DNA of 62,441 nt from an uncultured bacterium (lineage in GTDB: Bacteria > Bacteroidota > Bacteroidia > Bacteroidales > Muribaculaceae). Both the position numbers and the translations under genes were made by a program. The stretch is from positions 1 through 62,441 of the forward strand of contig CAJMNI010000011.1 in assembly GCA_905214735.1 (NCBI GenBank), in the 5' to 3' direction. Below, one piece after another: positions 1 to 7,061 of this stretch. Below the pieces are notes generated by a model. That model was not told the DNA's origin. It was given only the letters and a program-made list of their open reading frames with translations, and did not search any database. The stretch's first letter is position 1; each line of letters starts with the position of its first letter.

Positions 1-234
1 TGAATCGAAAATGACCTGACGGCCTTTCGACATACCTTCCGGTGCAATGTAATTAACTTTGTGGTGCATTGCAGCCCGGTTCGCAAATTTGCAAACGCAC
101 CGGAAGGAGTTGGACACCGGCATAAGCTGACTGAGCTTGTAGAGGAAAGTAACAATCTTATATCTGTATCCGCTGTCACGATGACTGCCGGAATAATAGT
201 TTATGTCCTTTTGTCTCAGTTCTTGTTTGTTCAT
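1..234 (-). CDS. Hypothetical protein, N-terminal fragment cut by window edge
   Basis: An open frame on the minus strand begins with ATG at 232-234 and stays open to base 1, giving 78 residues with no stop. It starts MNKQELRQKDINYYSGSH and contains YRYKIVTFLYKLSQLMPV followed by a Cys/Arg-rich stretch (FRCVCKFANRAAM). I do not recognise the family; it is not obviously membrane-bound and has no signal peptide. An exact -7 motif (TATTTTTG, minus strand, 282-289) lies about 50 bp upstream, which supports expression, but no matching -33 was found. The overlapping plus-strand frame looks like a shadow. The 3' end lies outside the window. Confidence 0.55.
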   Translation of the reverse strand, partial: MNKQELRQKDINYYSGSHRDSGYRYKIVTFLYKLSQLMPVSNSFRCVCKFANRAAMHHKVNYIAPEGMSKGRQVIFDS

Positions 235-356
235 GGGAGATATTACCTCTCATGGTCAAATAACGTTTTAGAGGAAAGTTACAAAAATATTTAAGGGGCA
301 GCTTATTGCATCGAAGTGTTTGATTTTCTGTAGCTATAGGATAATGTTTTCCTATA

Positions 357-827
357 TCAGATGAATCTTTCGGAATTGCGGAGCGTGCGCATATCGCGGC
401 CGATCAGCTTCCATGCGAGATATGTCGATACCAGAGATATGAACGGCGCGATTATCATCGACGACCAGCTTACATGATAGGGGGCGAATATGTAATAGCC
501 ATATACTGCACCGATGGTGATCACTCCGAGTATGAACACGATTTCCACAAGGCAAAGCATGCGCTGATAACGCAGATTCTTATAGAGGAAGATGTCGAGA
601 AGGGGAATGATGAAACTCAGCAGTGAAACGATGAAGAATCCCCAGGTGTATTGTTCCATTCCCGACGGTGCACCTCCGGTTGAAGAGCCTTCTATGTCGA
701 AGCCGAGTGTGGTGAAGTCAAGCGATTGGACGGGCGTCTGCATTTGTCCGATTGAAAGAAAGGTGAAACATGCCATCAAAATTGCCGTGATCAACAGCAT
801 GACTGACTGCCAACGTTGTATTACCAT
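357..827 (-). CDS. DUF4293-like four-helix membrane protein
   Basis: The predicted 156-residue protein has four hydrophobic segments (about 7-27, 61-82, 90-112 and 120-142) separated by short polar loops. Size, topology and the opening MVIQRWQSVML fit the DUF4293 family, found in Bacteroidetes and of unknown function; this is family recognition from memory. I chose ATG at 827 because upstream codons are not hydrophobic or conserved-looking. A -7 motif (TAATTTTG, minus strand, 915-922) sits just upstream, with no convincing -33. The gene stands alone, divergent from plsC across a 460-bp spacer that also holds an orphan promoter and terminator. Confidence 0.7.
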   Translation of the reverse strand: MVIQRWQSVMLLITAILMACFTFLSIGQMQTPVQSLDFTTLGFDIEGSSTGGAPSGMEQYTWGFFIVSLLSFIIPLLDIFLYKNLRYQRMLCLVEIVFILGVITIGAVYGYYIFAPYHVSWSSMIIAPFISLVSTYLAWKLIGRDMRTLRNSERFI

Positions 828-954
828 GATATTGTTTTGTTTTATAAATGTTTTTAAGGCGGATCGATTACTCCCGTCATTAGGCATAACAATTCCGCAA
901 ACGGTTTCTGTCTGCAAAATTAGGAAAATTTCCCGGATTTGTCTCTGCAATCGT

Positions 955-1002
955 AAAAAAAGAAAAAGACGGGAGTAAAATATCCAACTCTTCCCGTCTT
1001 TT
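955..1002 (-). terminator. Intrinsic terminator upstream of the DUF4293 gene
   Basis: AAAAGACGGGA (964-974) pairs perfectly with TCCCGTCTTTT (992-1002). Read on the minus strand the stem is followed by a long T-rich run (CTTTTTCTTTTTTT), so it is strong in that direction. No recognised gene ends here; it closes either a small RNA or an attenuated leader. Confidence 0.65.
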
Positions 1003-1084
1003 CTCTGGCTTACTTATAAGATTTGCTTGCGTATGTGGTTTTAGGTTTATGGCTGTTTCTTTTATCTCCGTTATTGTTTTTTTG
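962..1084 (-). ncRNA. Candidate small RNA or attenuated leader RNA
   Basis: A well-formed minus-strand promoter at 1091-1121 would start transcription near 1084, and a strong intrinsic terminator ends it near 962, giving an RNA of about 120 nt. No ATG-initiated reading frame lies in between. The DUF4293 gene further downstream has its own -7 motif below the terminator. The RNA could be independent, or it could be the leader of DUF4293 with conditional readthrough. I recognise no known RNA family in it, so this is inference from promoter and terminator spacing. Confidence 0.35.
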
Positions 1085-1090
1085 TCAATG

Positions 1091-1121
1091 CAAAATTATT
1101 TCTTTTCGCCGCGCTCGGCAA
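1091..1121 (-). promoter_or_regulatory. Orphan Bacteroidetes-type promoter
   Basis: On the minus strand TTG (1119-1121) is separated by 20 bp from an exact TAATTTTG (1091-1098). This matches the Bacteroidetes housekeeping consensus (TTTG, 19-21 bp, TAnnTTTG). The nearest downstream signal is the terminator at 955-1002. Confidence 0.5.
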
Positions 1122-1151
1122 TACCGAATTTTAAGTATTTTTTCCGTTGCG

Positions 1152-1185
1152 TTTGCATTGATTTAGACGAATTTTTGTAATTTTG
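1152..1185 (+). promoter_or_regulatory. Probable plsC promoter
   Basis: TTTG (1152-1155) and TAATTTTG (1178-1185) are 22 bp apart, slightly wider than the usual 19-21 bp. Transcription would start near 1192, leaving a leader of about 95 nt before plsC. Confidence 0.45.
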
Positions 1186-1287
1186 TATTATACTATTGAA
1201 TTCCGGGCTAAATTTCCGGATAACCCAGTCAAAAATCCCGTTTCCTATCCCTAATAGTAGGTAACGAAGTCAAATCTGAATCACACC

Positions 1288-2043
1288 ATGAACAAGGCAT
1301 TGCATGCATTATATCTGATTTATCAGTGGCTTATCGCCGGACCGATATTCGTAGTGGTCACTTTTCTGACCGCGTTTGTCACGGCTGCCGGGTGCACTTT
1401 AGGCAAGCGGGATTACTGGGGATACTGGCCCCCGCATATCTGGGCACGGTTCACATGTTGCCTCTTTCTGATGCGGATCAAGGTCGAGGGCCGCGAGAAT
1501 ATCGATCCTCGACAAAGCTATGTCTTTGTGGCAAACCATCAGGGAGCATACGACATCTGGGCTATTTACGGCTATCTCAACCATAACTTCAAGTGGCTGA
1601 TGAAGAAAAGCCTCGAAAAGGTGCCGGTAGTCGGTTGGGCATGCAAACTTGCCGGCCATGTTTTTGTGGACGATTCCAAAATCTCAGGCATCAGGGAGAC
1701 GATTGAAGATGCGGAGAAAATACTTAAACATGGAATGTCGGTAGTGATTTTCCCGGAGGGTAGCCGCTCGTTCGACGGCAAGATGATACCCTTCAAACGC
1801 GGCGCCTTCATGCTTGCTGCCGAGTTCAAGCTTCCTGTCGTGCCGATAACCATCGACGGAAGCTTCAAGGCGATGCCTCGCGTCACCTACAACATGACGC
1901 CGACAACAATCAGACTCACGATTCATAAGCCGATTTTCCCCGGTGAGAATGGATTCAACACCAAACGACTGATGGCGGAATGCCGCGATTCCATCCAGTC
2001 GGCGTTGCCGCCGGAAGACCGTGATCCGCAAACAATCAATTAA
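1288..2043 (+). CDS. plsC: 1-acyl-sn-glycerol-3-phosphate acyltransferase
   Basis: This enzyme transfers a fatty acyl chain to lysophosphatidic acid, making phosphatidic acid, the precursor of membrane phospholipids; CdsA, encoded at 42.1 kb, uses the product. The 251-residue protein has an N-terminal membrane helix (about 11-35), the catalytic HX4D motif (H84, D89 in NHQGAYD) and the substrate-binding FPEGSRS motif about 75 residues later. The length is typical of the family. thiD follows 33 bp downstream on the same strand, so the two are probably co-transcribed although their functions are unrelated. Confidence 0.9.
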   Translation: MNKALHALYLIYQWLIAGPIFVVVTFLTAFVTAAGCTLGKRDYWGYWPPHIWARFTCCLFLMRIKVEGRENIDPRQSYVFVANHQGAYDIWAIYGYLNHNFKWLMKKSLEKVPVVGWACKLAGHVFVDDSKISGIRETIEDAEKILKHGMSVVIFPEGSRSFDGKMIPFKRGAFMLAAEFKLPVVPITIDGSFKAMPRVTYNMTPTTIRLTIHKPIFPGENGFNTKRLMAECRDSIQSALPPEDRDPQTIN

Positions 2044-2076
2044 ACCGCCCTAAAATCGGCATCTCTTAATTTATTT

Positions 2077-2919
2077 ATGTCAGGATTCAAGCCATCTTTG
2101 CCGGTGATCCTTTCGATAGCAGGATCTGACTGCTCTGCAGGAGCCGGTATACAGGCCGATCTCAAGACCGCAATGGCTCTCGGATGCTATTGCGCCACCG
2201 TTGTTACGTGCGTCACGGCTCAAAGTTCCGACGGCGTATCGGGTGTGCTCCCTGCGGGTCGGGATATGATAATTGCCCAGCTACGGGACGTGCTCCTGGA
2301 TTTCACTCCTTCAGCTGTAAAAATCGGACTCCTGCCCGATGCCGATTCAGTTCGGGCTGTGGTTGAAACTATCCGCGACTATGGTTTGAGAAATGTAATT
2401 GTCGATCCTGTTTTGTCGGCAACAGCCGGCGGGTCGATCAATAATTCCCGGGATGTTGCTAAAGCTATAATAGATGAATTAATTCCTCTTGCAACTCTCG
2501 TCACTCCCAGCAAGAGCGAGGTGATACCGATATTCGGAGAGGAAATCTTGAATTTCACGAATATTGACGGCGCCCATCTTGAAAAAGAGTCAGATTCCGC
2601 CGACAGCTTATATGTGCTTCTGAAAGGGGGAGATTTCGAAGGGACGAGATGTGTCGACCACCTGCTATCGGCCCATCGCCCGGAGATACCGCATAACCCT
2701 TCATATCGTTTGGTGGCAAGTTACGAAAGCGAGCGGATCGACACGGAGCATACCCACGGCACCGGTTGCGTGCTTTCATCGGCGATTGCCTGCTTCCTTG
2801 CCAAAGGAGAGAGCGTGCCCGACAGCGTGGCAATGGCAAAGAGGTTCGTCGGAGAGGCTCTTCTCAAAGGTAAGACTCATCCGGTCCGCGAACACTACGG
2901 TCCGCTTGGCCTGTTCTGA
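2077..2919 (+). CDS. thiD: Hydroxymethylpyrimidine / phosphomethylpyrimidine kinase
   Basis: ThiD phosphorylates the thiamine pyrimidine (HMP, then HMP-P) to the diphosphate that ThiE joins to the thiazole. The 280-residue protein shows the ribokinase-fold signature GSDCSAGAGIQADLKT near residues 16-31 and the C-terminal HGTGCVLSS loop that binds phosphate and contributes the catalytic turn. A short insertion (about residues 165-175) is slightly unusual but does not disturb the motifs. It lies about 23 kb from the main thiamine cluster, in an apparent operon with plsC, so ThiD is probably supplied independently of that operon, and may also serve HMP salvage. Confidence 0.9.
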   Translation: MSGFKPSLPVILSIAGSDCSAGAGIQADLKTAMALGCYCATVVTCVTAQSSDGVSGVLPAGRDMIIAQLRDVLLDFTPSAVKIGLLPDADSVRAVVETIRDYGLRNVIVDPVLSATAGGSINNSRDVAKAIIDELIPLATLVTPSKSEVIPIFGEEILNFTNIDGAHLEKESDSADSLYVLLKGGDFEGTRCVDHLLSAHRPEIPHNPSYRLVASYESERIDTEHTHGTGCVLSSAIACFLAKGESVPDSVAMAKRFVGEALLKGKTHPVREHYGPLGLF

Positions 2920-2942
2920 TTTCAGAATGAATTTGTTTCATA

Positions 2943-2976
2943 TAAAAACGGCCGGATCCATGAGTCCGGCCGTAAT
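2943..2976 (-). terminator. Terminator between convergent thiD and phosphatase genes
   Basis: ACGGCCGGA (2948-2956) and TCCGGCCGT (2965-2973) form a 9-bp GC-rich stem with an 8-nt loop. The T run lies on the minus-strand side (AAAAA at 2944-2948 on plus), so it mainly serves the phosphatase gene, and it may also slow plus-strand transcripts leaving thiD. Confidence 0.7.
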
Positions 2977-2983
2977 CATATTC

Positions 2984-4255
2984 TCATTCCCTGATTCTCG
3001 ACTTGAAGAAACTGCGCAGATCTTTCCAGTGATAGTAGGGCCAGATGTCGGTTTCCACCGGAACTCTGGTTTCTTTCTCATTGTGAAGAATCTTCACGAG
3101 CACATCATCAGGTTTTGCCGGATTCCTGAAAAATACAAGCTGAATGTTTGCCCCCATGGGCGAAACTTTCCAGTCGCACCAGCCTTTATAGAAATCTTCC
3201 GTATTCTCGATTTCGGCGTCCGTTCCATCGAGCGCCATCAGTGCGGCCAGCGGGATAATATTGCCGTCATGACCGAAGCGGAGGGCTGCCGACGGATCTG
3301 ACGATGCTATCGCTTTGTCGGCCGTGTCGATTATATTGTTAAGGAGATTTGCTGCGTTTTGCGGATGCACTCCTTCAGCAGGTTTATAGAAACAATGTTT
3401 GGCATAGAAGTCGGCATTGAAGCATTCCCAGAGGTTGAAGAGCTCTTCATCGGTGAAGAGATCATAGAAATTGATCTTTCCTTCGGTGTTCTGCGCGTCG
3501 GAAGCGAGCCAGTAGATTCCCCACATAAAATCGGCGGGGTTTACATATTTGGAGACAAAGTCGGCATCTGCAAAAACAGAGGCGACCATTCTGTCGGGTT
3601 GCGTTTTGCTCTGCTTCATCTTGCGGTAAACCTCGTGCCACCAGTTTTTGCCGCTGTTGAAAGCATCCGACTCTTTCGTGCTGTGGCAAAGATAAGGCAT
3701 ATATCTTTCGGCAGATTCCATGTCGATGGTCAGCGACGGATTCTTCTCCTTAAGGCTTTCGCAGAATGAAGACATGCTCAGGATGCAGCGAGGCACGAGC
3801 GTGGACCTTGCGGTGATATGTGATTTTGCGGTGAAAACTCCGGGATAGTTTGCAATCATTCTTGCGGCTATTCCCTTATGCTGTCGGCGTCCGAGCGGAG
3901 AGAGGGCTCCTCCCCTTCCTTTTGTCTCGATCATCAGCGAATCTATTCTCGAGAGGAGGTCGCGGCCGAGGGGAGTCAGTGCACCGGCTTCATCCGCGCG
4001 GTGCATGAGCGATGCTATCCATTCATAATCGTTGTCGCTGATAAGATAACGCGAACCGTGACGCCCGTAATGGCTTATGTGAAACGGCCGGTAGCCTTTC
4101 GGAGCCGGAGTGTTGTCGGCTTTCGTTGATGGATATGCGAAATATACACCACCGGTCTTGTTGGGGTCGGCGGCCATTTCTTCCCTGGTGGTTTGCGAAG
4201 CGATCGGGAAGGCTGCAAGCGCGAGCAGAATCGCTGATATGAAACTCTTTTTCAT
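2984..4255 (-). CDS. Secreted histidine-type phosphatase (acid phosphatase/phytase clade)
   Basis: The 423-residue protein opens with a signal peptide (MKKSFISAILLALAAFPIAS) and carries the histidine phosphatase core HYGRHGSR near residue 65. The histidine of that core is phosphorylated in the reaction. The distal motif appears as RFGHDGN near residue 325, the HD-type proton donor rather than the HAE of inositol polyphosphate phosphatases. The likely role is removing phosphate from organic phosphates in the periplasm or outside the cell; the substrate (phytate or another phosphoester) cannot be read from the sequence. It is the last gene of an apparent operon hisS - DUF3843-like - phosphatase, with gaps of about 40-47 bp, and is followed by a terminator. 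Confidence 0.8.
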   Translation of the reverse strand: MKKSFISAILLALAAFPIASQTTREEMAADPNKTGGVYFAYPSTKADNTPAPKGYRPFHISHYGRHGSRYLISDNDYEWIASLMHRADEAGALTPLGRDLLSRIDSLMIETKGRGGALSPLGRRQHKGIAARMIANYPGVFTAKSHITARSTLVPRCILSMSSFCESLKEKNPSLTIDMESAERYMPYLCHSTKESDAFNSGKNWWHEVYRKMKQSKTQPDRMVASVFADADFVSKYVNPADFMWGIYWLASDAQNTEGKINFYDLFTDEELFNLWECFNADFYAKHCFYKPAEGVHPQNAANLLNNIIDTADKAIASSDPSAALRFGHDGNIIPLAALMALDGTDAEIENTEDFYKGWCDWKVSPMGANIQLVFFRNPAKPDDVLVKILHNEKETRVPVETDIWPYYHWKDLRSFFKSRIRE

Positions 4256-4302
4256 GATATTGTCAAGATATAAGTTGCGGGGAGGAGAGAGATTGTTTGA
4301 AG

Positions 4303-5508
4303 TCAGTCTCGGTAATATAGCTGGAGATAGCAGCGGGCGAGGAAATCAAGGTTGTCGGCCACGAGCGCATGGTCGTCGGAGCCGGGGAAACAGGCATCGC
4401 GAAGCCATCCGTCAGCAGCGGCTCTCCTTAATAAATCGGCCGGGCATCTTCCCCTCTGCGAAATCAGTTCGAAGGAATGCATGCGGGCATACTCCTTGTC
4501 GTAGAATGGATTGGTCGGTGCGGCGAGACATTTGGCCACGTCGCGCGCCATAAGCATACCCTTCACAGGATTAACCATCAGCACGTAGTCGTCCGCACCT
4601 TTTGCCTGCGCGAGATGTTCCGTGTCTTTCTCCCAGCCGAGGGCGGAGATGAAGAATTTGTTCATCTCCTCGTATGAGCCGAAAAATTTGACTGTCTCTC
4701 CATTTGTTGCGGCTACGAATTTTTCGTAATAAAGATGCTTTTTTCCTGTCGGTGGAACTTTCGTCACGTCGATCAGACGGTTCTCAAAAATAAGCGTGAG
4801 CCATTCCTGCATATAAAGCGCTATCGGGCCGAAAGGCATCTCGATGATCGCCTGCTCGAGACGCTCGTTGACAAACATAGTGAGGTCTTCGGCCTTTTGC
4901 GCTTCGGGCGATGTCATCATCTCCATCAGAGAGGCGGAGAAAGATGGTGTCATCAGATAGCAATGAAGGAACAACCATTGTCCGAACTTCACAATCTCCC
5001 CCTGATCATTCGGATCGACAAGGTCAATTCCTCTGGCAGGATGGAAGTTCTTCGGATCAGGAGCATCGTCATAAATCGATTCGAGATAAGAGTATGCCGC
5101 TTCCGCTGTCTGTAGTATTGCAGGATCATGAGGATATATGTCGCGGTGATGGTCGTCGAACATGGCGATCGCATACCATACGAGGAATCTCACATCCTCA
5201 CGATTGAGCTCATAATCGACATACTCCTCCCCGACCGGGTGGAAAGGCACCGTGAAATTGTATAGCTTCCGGTTGGCTTCGACAAAGCTGCGCCAAATTC
5301 CGGCATCGGCCACAATGTCCTCGAAATAGCATGCCAGAGTCATCGCCATTTTCGCGAGAACGGCTTCATGGATAATATGTTTCAAATCCGAGTCGAGACA
5401 TATCTCCAAGACTTTGTTGGCTACTCCGAGATAATAAGGATCGGTTTCCGATATTTCAGGATATGAAGGCTGCGTGATAAGGAAATCACGCATCTCGAAT
5501 TTTTTCAT
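4303..5508 (-). CDS. DUF3843-like protein
   Basis: The 401-residue soluble protein has no signal peptide or membrane segment. It begins MKKFEMRDFLITQPSYPEIS and has a conserved-looking stretch with MFDDHHRDIYPHDP and HPARGID near residues 115-160. The overall character matches DUF3843, a Bacteroidetes family of unknown function; I am only fairly sure of that assignment. It lies between hisS and the histidine phosphatase with short gaps (40 and 47 bp), which suggests a shared transcript but gives no functional clue. The His/Asp-rich middle region could bind metal, which is speculation. Confidence 0.65.
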   Translation of the reverse strand: MKKFEMRDFLITQPSYPEISETDPYYLGVANKVLEICLDSDLKHIIHEAVLAKMAMTLACYFEDIVADAGIWRSFVEANRKLYNFTVPFHPVGEEYVDYELNREDVRFLVWYAIAMFDDHHRDIYPHDPAILQTAEAAYSYLESIYDDAPDPKNFHPARGIDLVDPNDQGEIVKFGQWLFLHCYLMTPSFSASLMEMMTSPEAQKAEDLTMFVNERLEQAIIEMPFGPIALYMQEWLTLIFENRLIDVTKVPPTGKKHLYYEKFVAATNGETVKFFGSYEEMNKFFISALGWEKDTEHLAQAKGADDYVLMVNPVKGMLMARDVAKCLAAPTNPFYDKEYARMHSFELISQRGRCPADLLRRAAADGWLRDACFPGSDDHALVADNLDFLARCYLQLYYRD

Positions 5509-5548
5509 GATTCCAGACCTGTTGAAATTGCTTTTTTAGGCCAGATGT

Positions 5549-6910
5549 TTATTTCAGGAGTTCGATGGTCTGTGCGAGTGTGAGACGCTGCTGCTCACCT
5601 GTCGACATATCCTTTACCAGGATTGCATCCTCTCCGAGCTCGGATTCGCCTACAAATGCGACGAACGGAATGTTGTCGGCATCAGCCACCGACATCTGCT
5701 TCTTCATCTTGGCAGCGTCGGGATAAAGCTGGGCGGATATTCCGGCTTCGCGCAAGGCTTTGACATATTTAGCCGCCTGCAGCGATTCTTTGTCGCCGAA
5801 ATTGACGAAGAAGACCTTTACCGAACGGGTAATGTCGTCGGGATAGAGGTTGAGCTGGTTCATCACGTCATAGATTCGGTCGGCGCCGAAAGAGATGCCG
5901 ACTCCCGAAAGGCCCGGCATGCCGAAAACTCCGGTAAGGTTATCGTAACGGCCACCGCCGGTGATGCTTCCGATCTCCACGTCGCGGGCTTTCACCTCGA
6001 TGATGGTGCCTGTGTAATAGTTCAGGCCGCGTGCAAGCGAAAAGTCTGTCTCGACTTCGCAGTTATGGCCAAGCGATTCGATGCCCTCGAGAACGGTGTT
6101 CATCTCTTCGATGCCTTTCATGCCGACTTCGGAGTTTTTGAGGAAATCTGTCATTGTGGCAAGTTTCTCGGCGTTGCTGCCGCTGAGCGTCAATACAGGC
6201 TGAAGGGCGGCGACAGCTTCGTCGGAGAGCCCTTTTTCCTTCAGCTCGGCATTTACGTTTTCAATTCCGATTTTGTCGATTTTGTCGATGGCCACGGTTA
6301 TGTCGACAATCTTGTCGGCCTCTCCTATCGTTTCAGCTATGCCGGCAAGCACCTTGCGGTTGTTGATCTTGACCGCGATGCGGATGCCGAGATTTGTGAA
6401 GACATTGTCGATCAGCGAGAGGAGTTCAACTTCATTGAGAAGAGAGTCTGAACCGACGACATCGGCGTCACACTGATAGAACTCCCTGTATCTCCCCTTC
6501 TGCGGACGGTCGGCACGCCACACCGGCTGGATCTGATAGCGTTTGAAAGGCATCTGAAGATCATTGCGGTGCTGCACGACAAAGCGGGCGAAGGGGACGG
6601 TGAGGTCATAGCGAAGACCTTTTTCGCAGATTTTGTTGGTGAGGCGCGGCAGATTGCGCTCAAGCAGTTCTTCATCGGAAACCGATTTCAGGAAATCTCC
6701 GGAATTGAGAATTTTAAACAGGAGTTTGTCGCCCTCTTCGCCATATTTCCCCATCAGCGTGGAGAGATTCTCTATCGAAGGAGTTTCTATCTGTTTGTAG
6801 CCGAAAAGCCTGAACGACTCCTTGATTGTATCGAAAATATAGTTGCGTTTGGCCATTTCGACCGGCGAGAAGTCGCGGGTGCCTTTTGGAATAGAGGGTT
6901 TCTGTGCCAT
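5549..6910 (-). CDS. hisS: Histidyl-tRNA synthetase
   Basis: HisS charges tRNA-His with histidine. The 453-residue protein is a class II synthetase: PKGTRDFSPVEM at the N-terminus begins the characteristic HisRS start, RYDLTVPFARF and FKRYQIQPVWRADRPQKGR form the region around motif 2, ARGLNYYTGTIIEV carries the histidine-binding loop, and GGGRYDNL precedes motif 3. A C-terminal anticodon-binding domain occupies about residues 350-453. The start ATG at 6910 follows an excellent promoter at 6981-7012. It heads an apparent three-gene operon. Confidence 0.96.
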   Translation of the reverse strand: MAQKPSIPKGTRDFSPVEMAKRNYIFDTIKESFRLFGYKQIETPSIENLSTLMGKYGEEGDKLLFKILNSGDFLKSVSDEELLERNLPRLTNKICEKGLRYDLTVPFARFVVQHRNDLQMPFKRYQIQPVWRADRPQKGRYREFYQCDADVVGSDSLLNEVELLSLIDNVFTNLGIRIAVKINNRKVLAGIAETIGEADKIVDITVAIDKIDKIGIENVNAELKEKGLSDEAVAALQPVLTLSGSNAEKLATMTDFLKNSEVGMKGIEEMNTVLEGIESLGHNCEVETDFSLARGLNYYTGTIIEVKARDVEIGSITGGGRYDNLTGVFGMPGLSGVGISFGADRIYDVMNQLNLYPDDITRSVKVFFVNFGDKESLQAAKYVKALREAGISAQLYPDAAKMKKQMSVADADNIPFVAFVGESELGEDAILVKDMSTGEQQRLTLAQTIELLK

Positions 6911-6980
6911 AATATGTTGTGGAATTTATTTGTTCTGTAATCCGAATCAGCAGGAAAACCGGTTCGGCCGGATGAATATG

Positions 6981-7012
6981 CAAAATTACAAAAATGATTC
7001 CCCTTCTCCAAA
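6981..7012 (-). promoter_or_regulatory. hisS promoter
   Basis: On the minus strand TTTG (7009-7012) and TAATTTTG (6981-6988) are separated by exactly 20 bp, matching the Bacteroidetes consensus. The promoter overlaps the terminator hairpin of the upstream TonB receptor gene. Confidence 0.7.
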
Positions 7013-7036
7013 CATTTGATTGAGAAAGGGAATCAT
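6990..7036 (-). terminator. Terminator of the TonB receptor gene
   Basis: On plus coordinates ATGATTCCCCTTCTC (6994-7008) pairs with GAGAAAGGGAATCAT (7022-7036), about 14 paired bases. On the minus strand it ends in TTTTTG. The stem and loop contain the -33 box of hisS, so termination and the next initiation share the same bases. Confidence 0.75.
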
Positions 7037-7061
7037 AGAGGGAATCTGCGTTAAATCTGCG

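Noticed and set aside
592..978. 128-residue frame on plus over the DUF4293 gene
   Set aside because: Antisense to a membrane protein with a convincing fold, and it ends inside a terminator hairpin.
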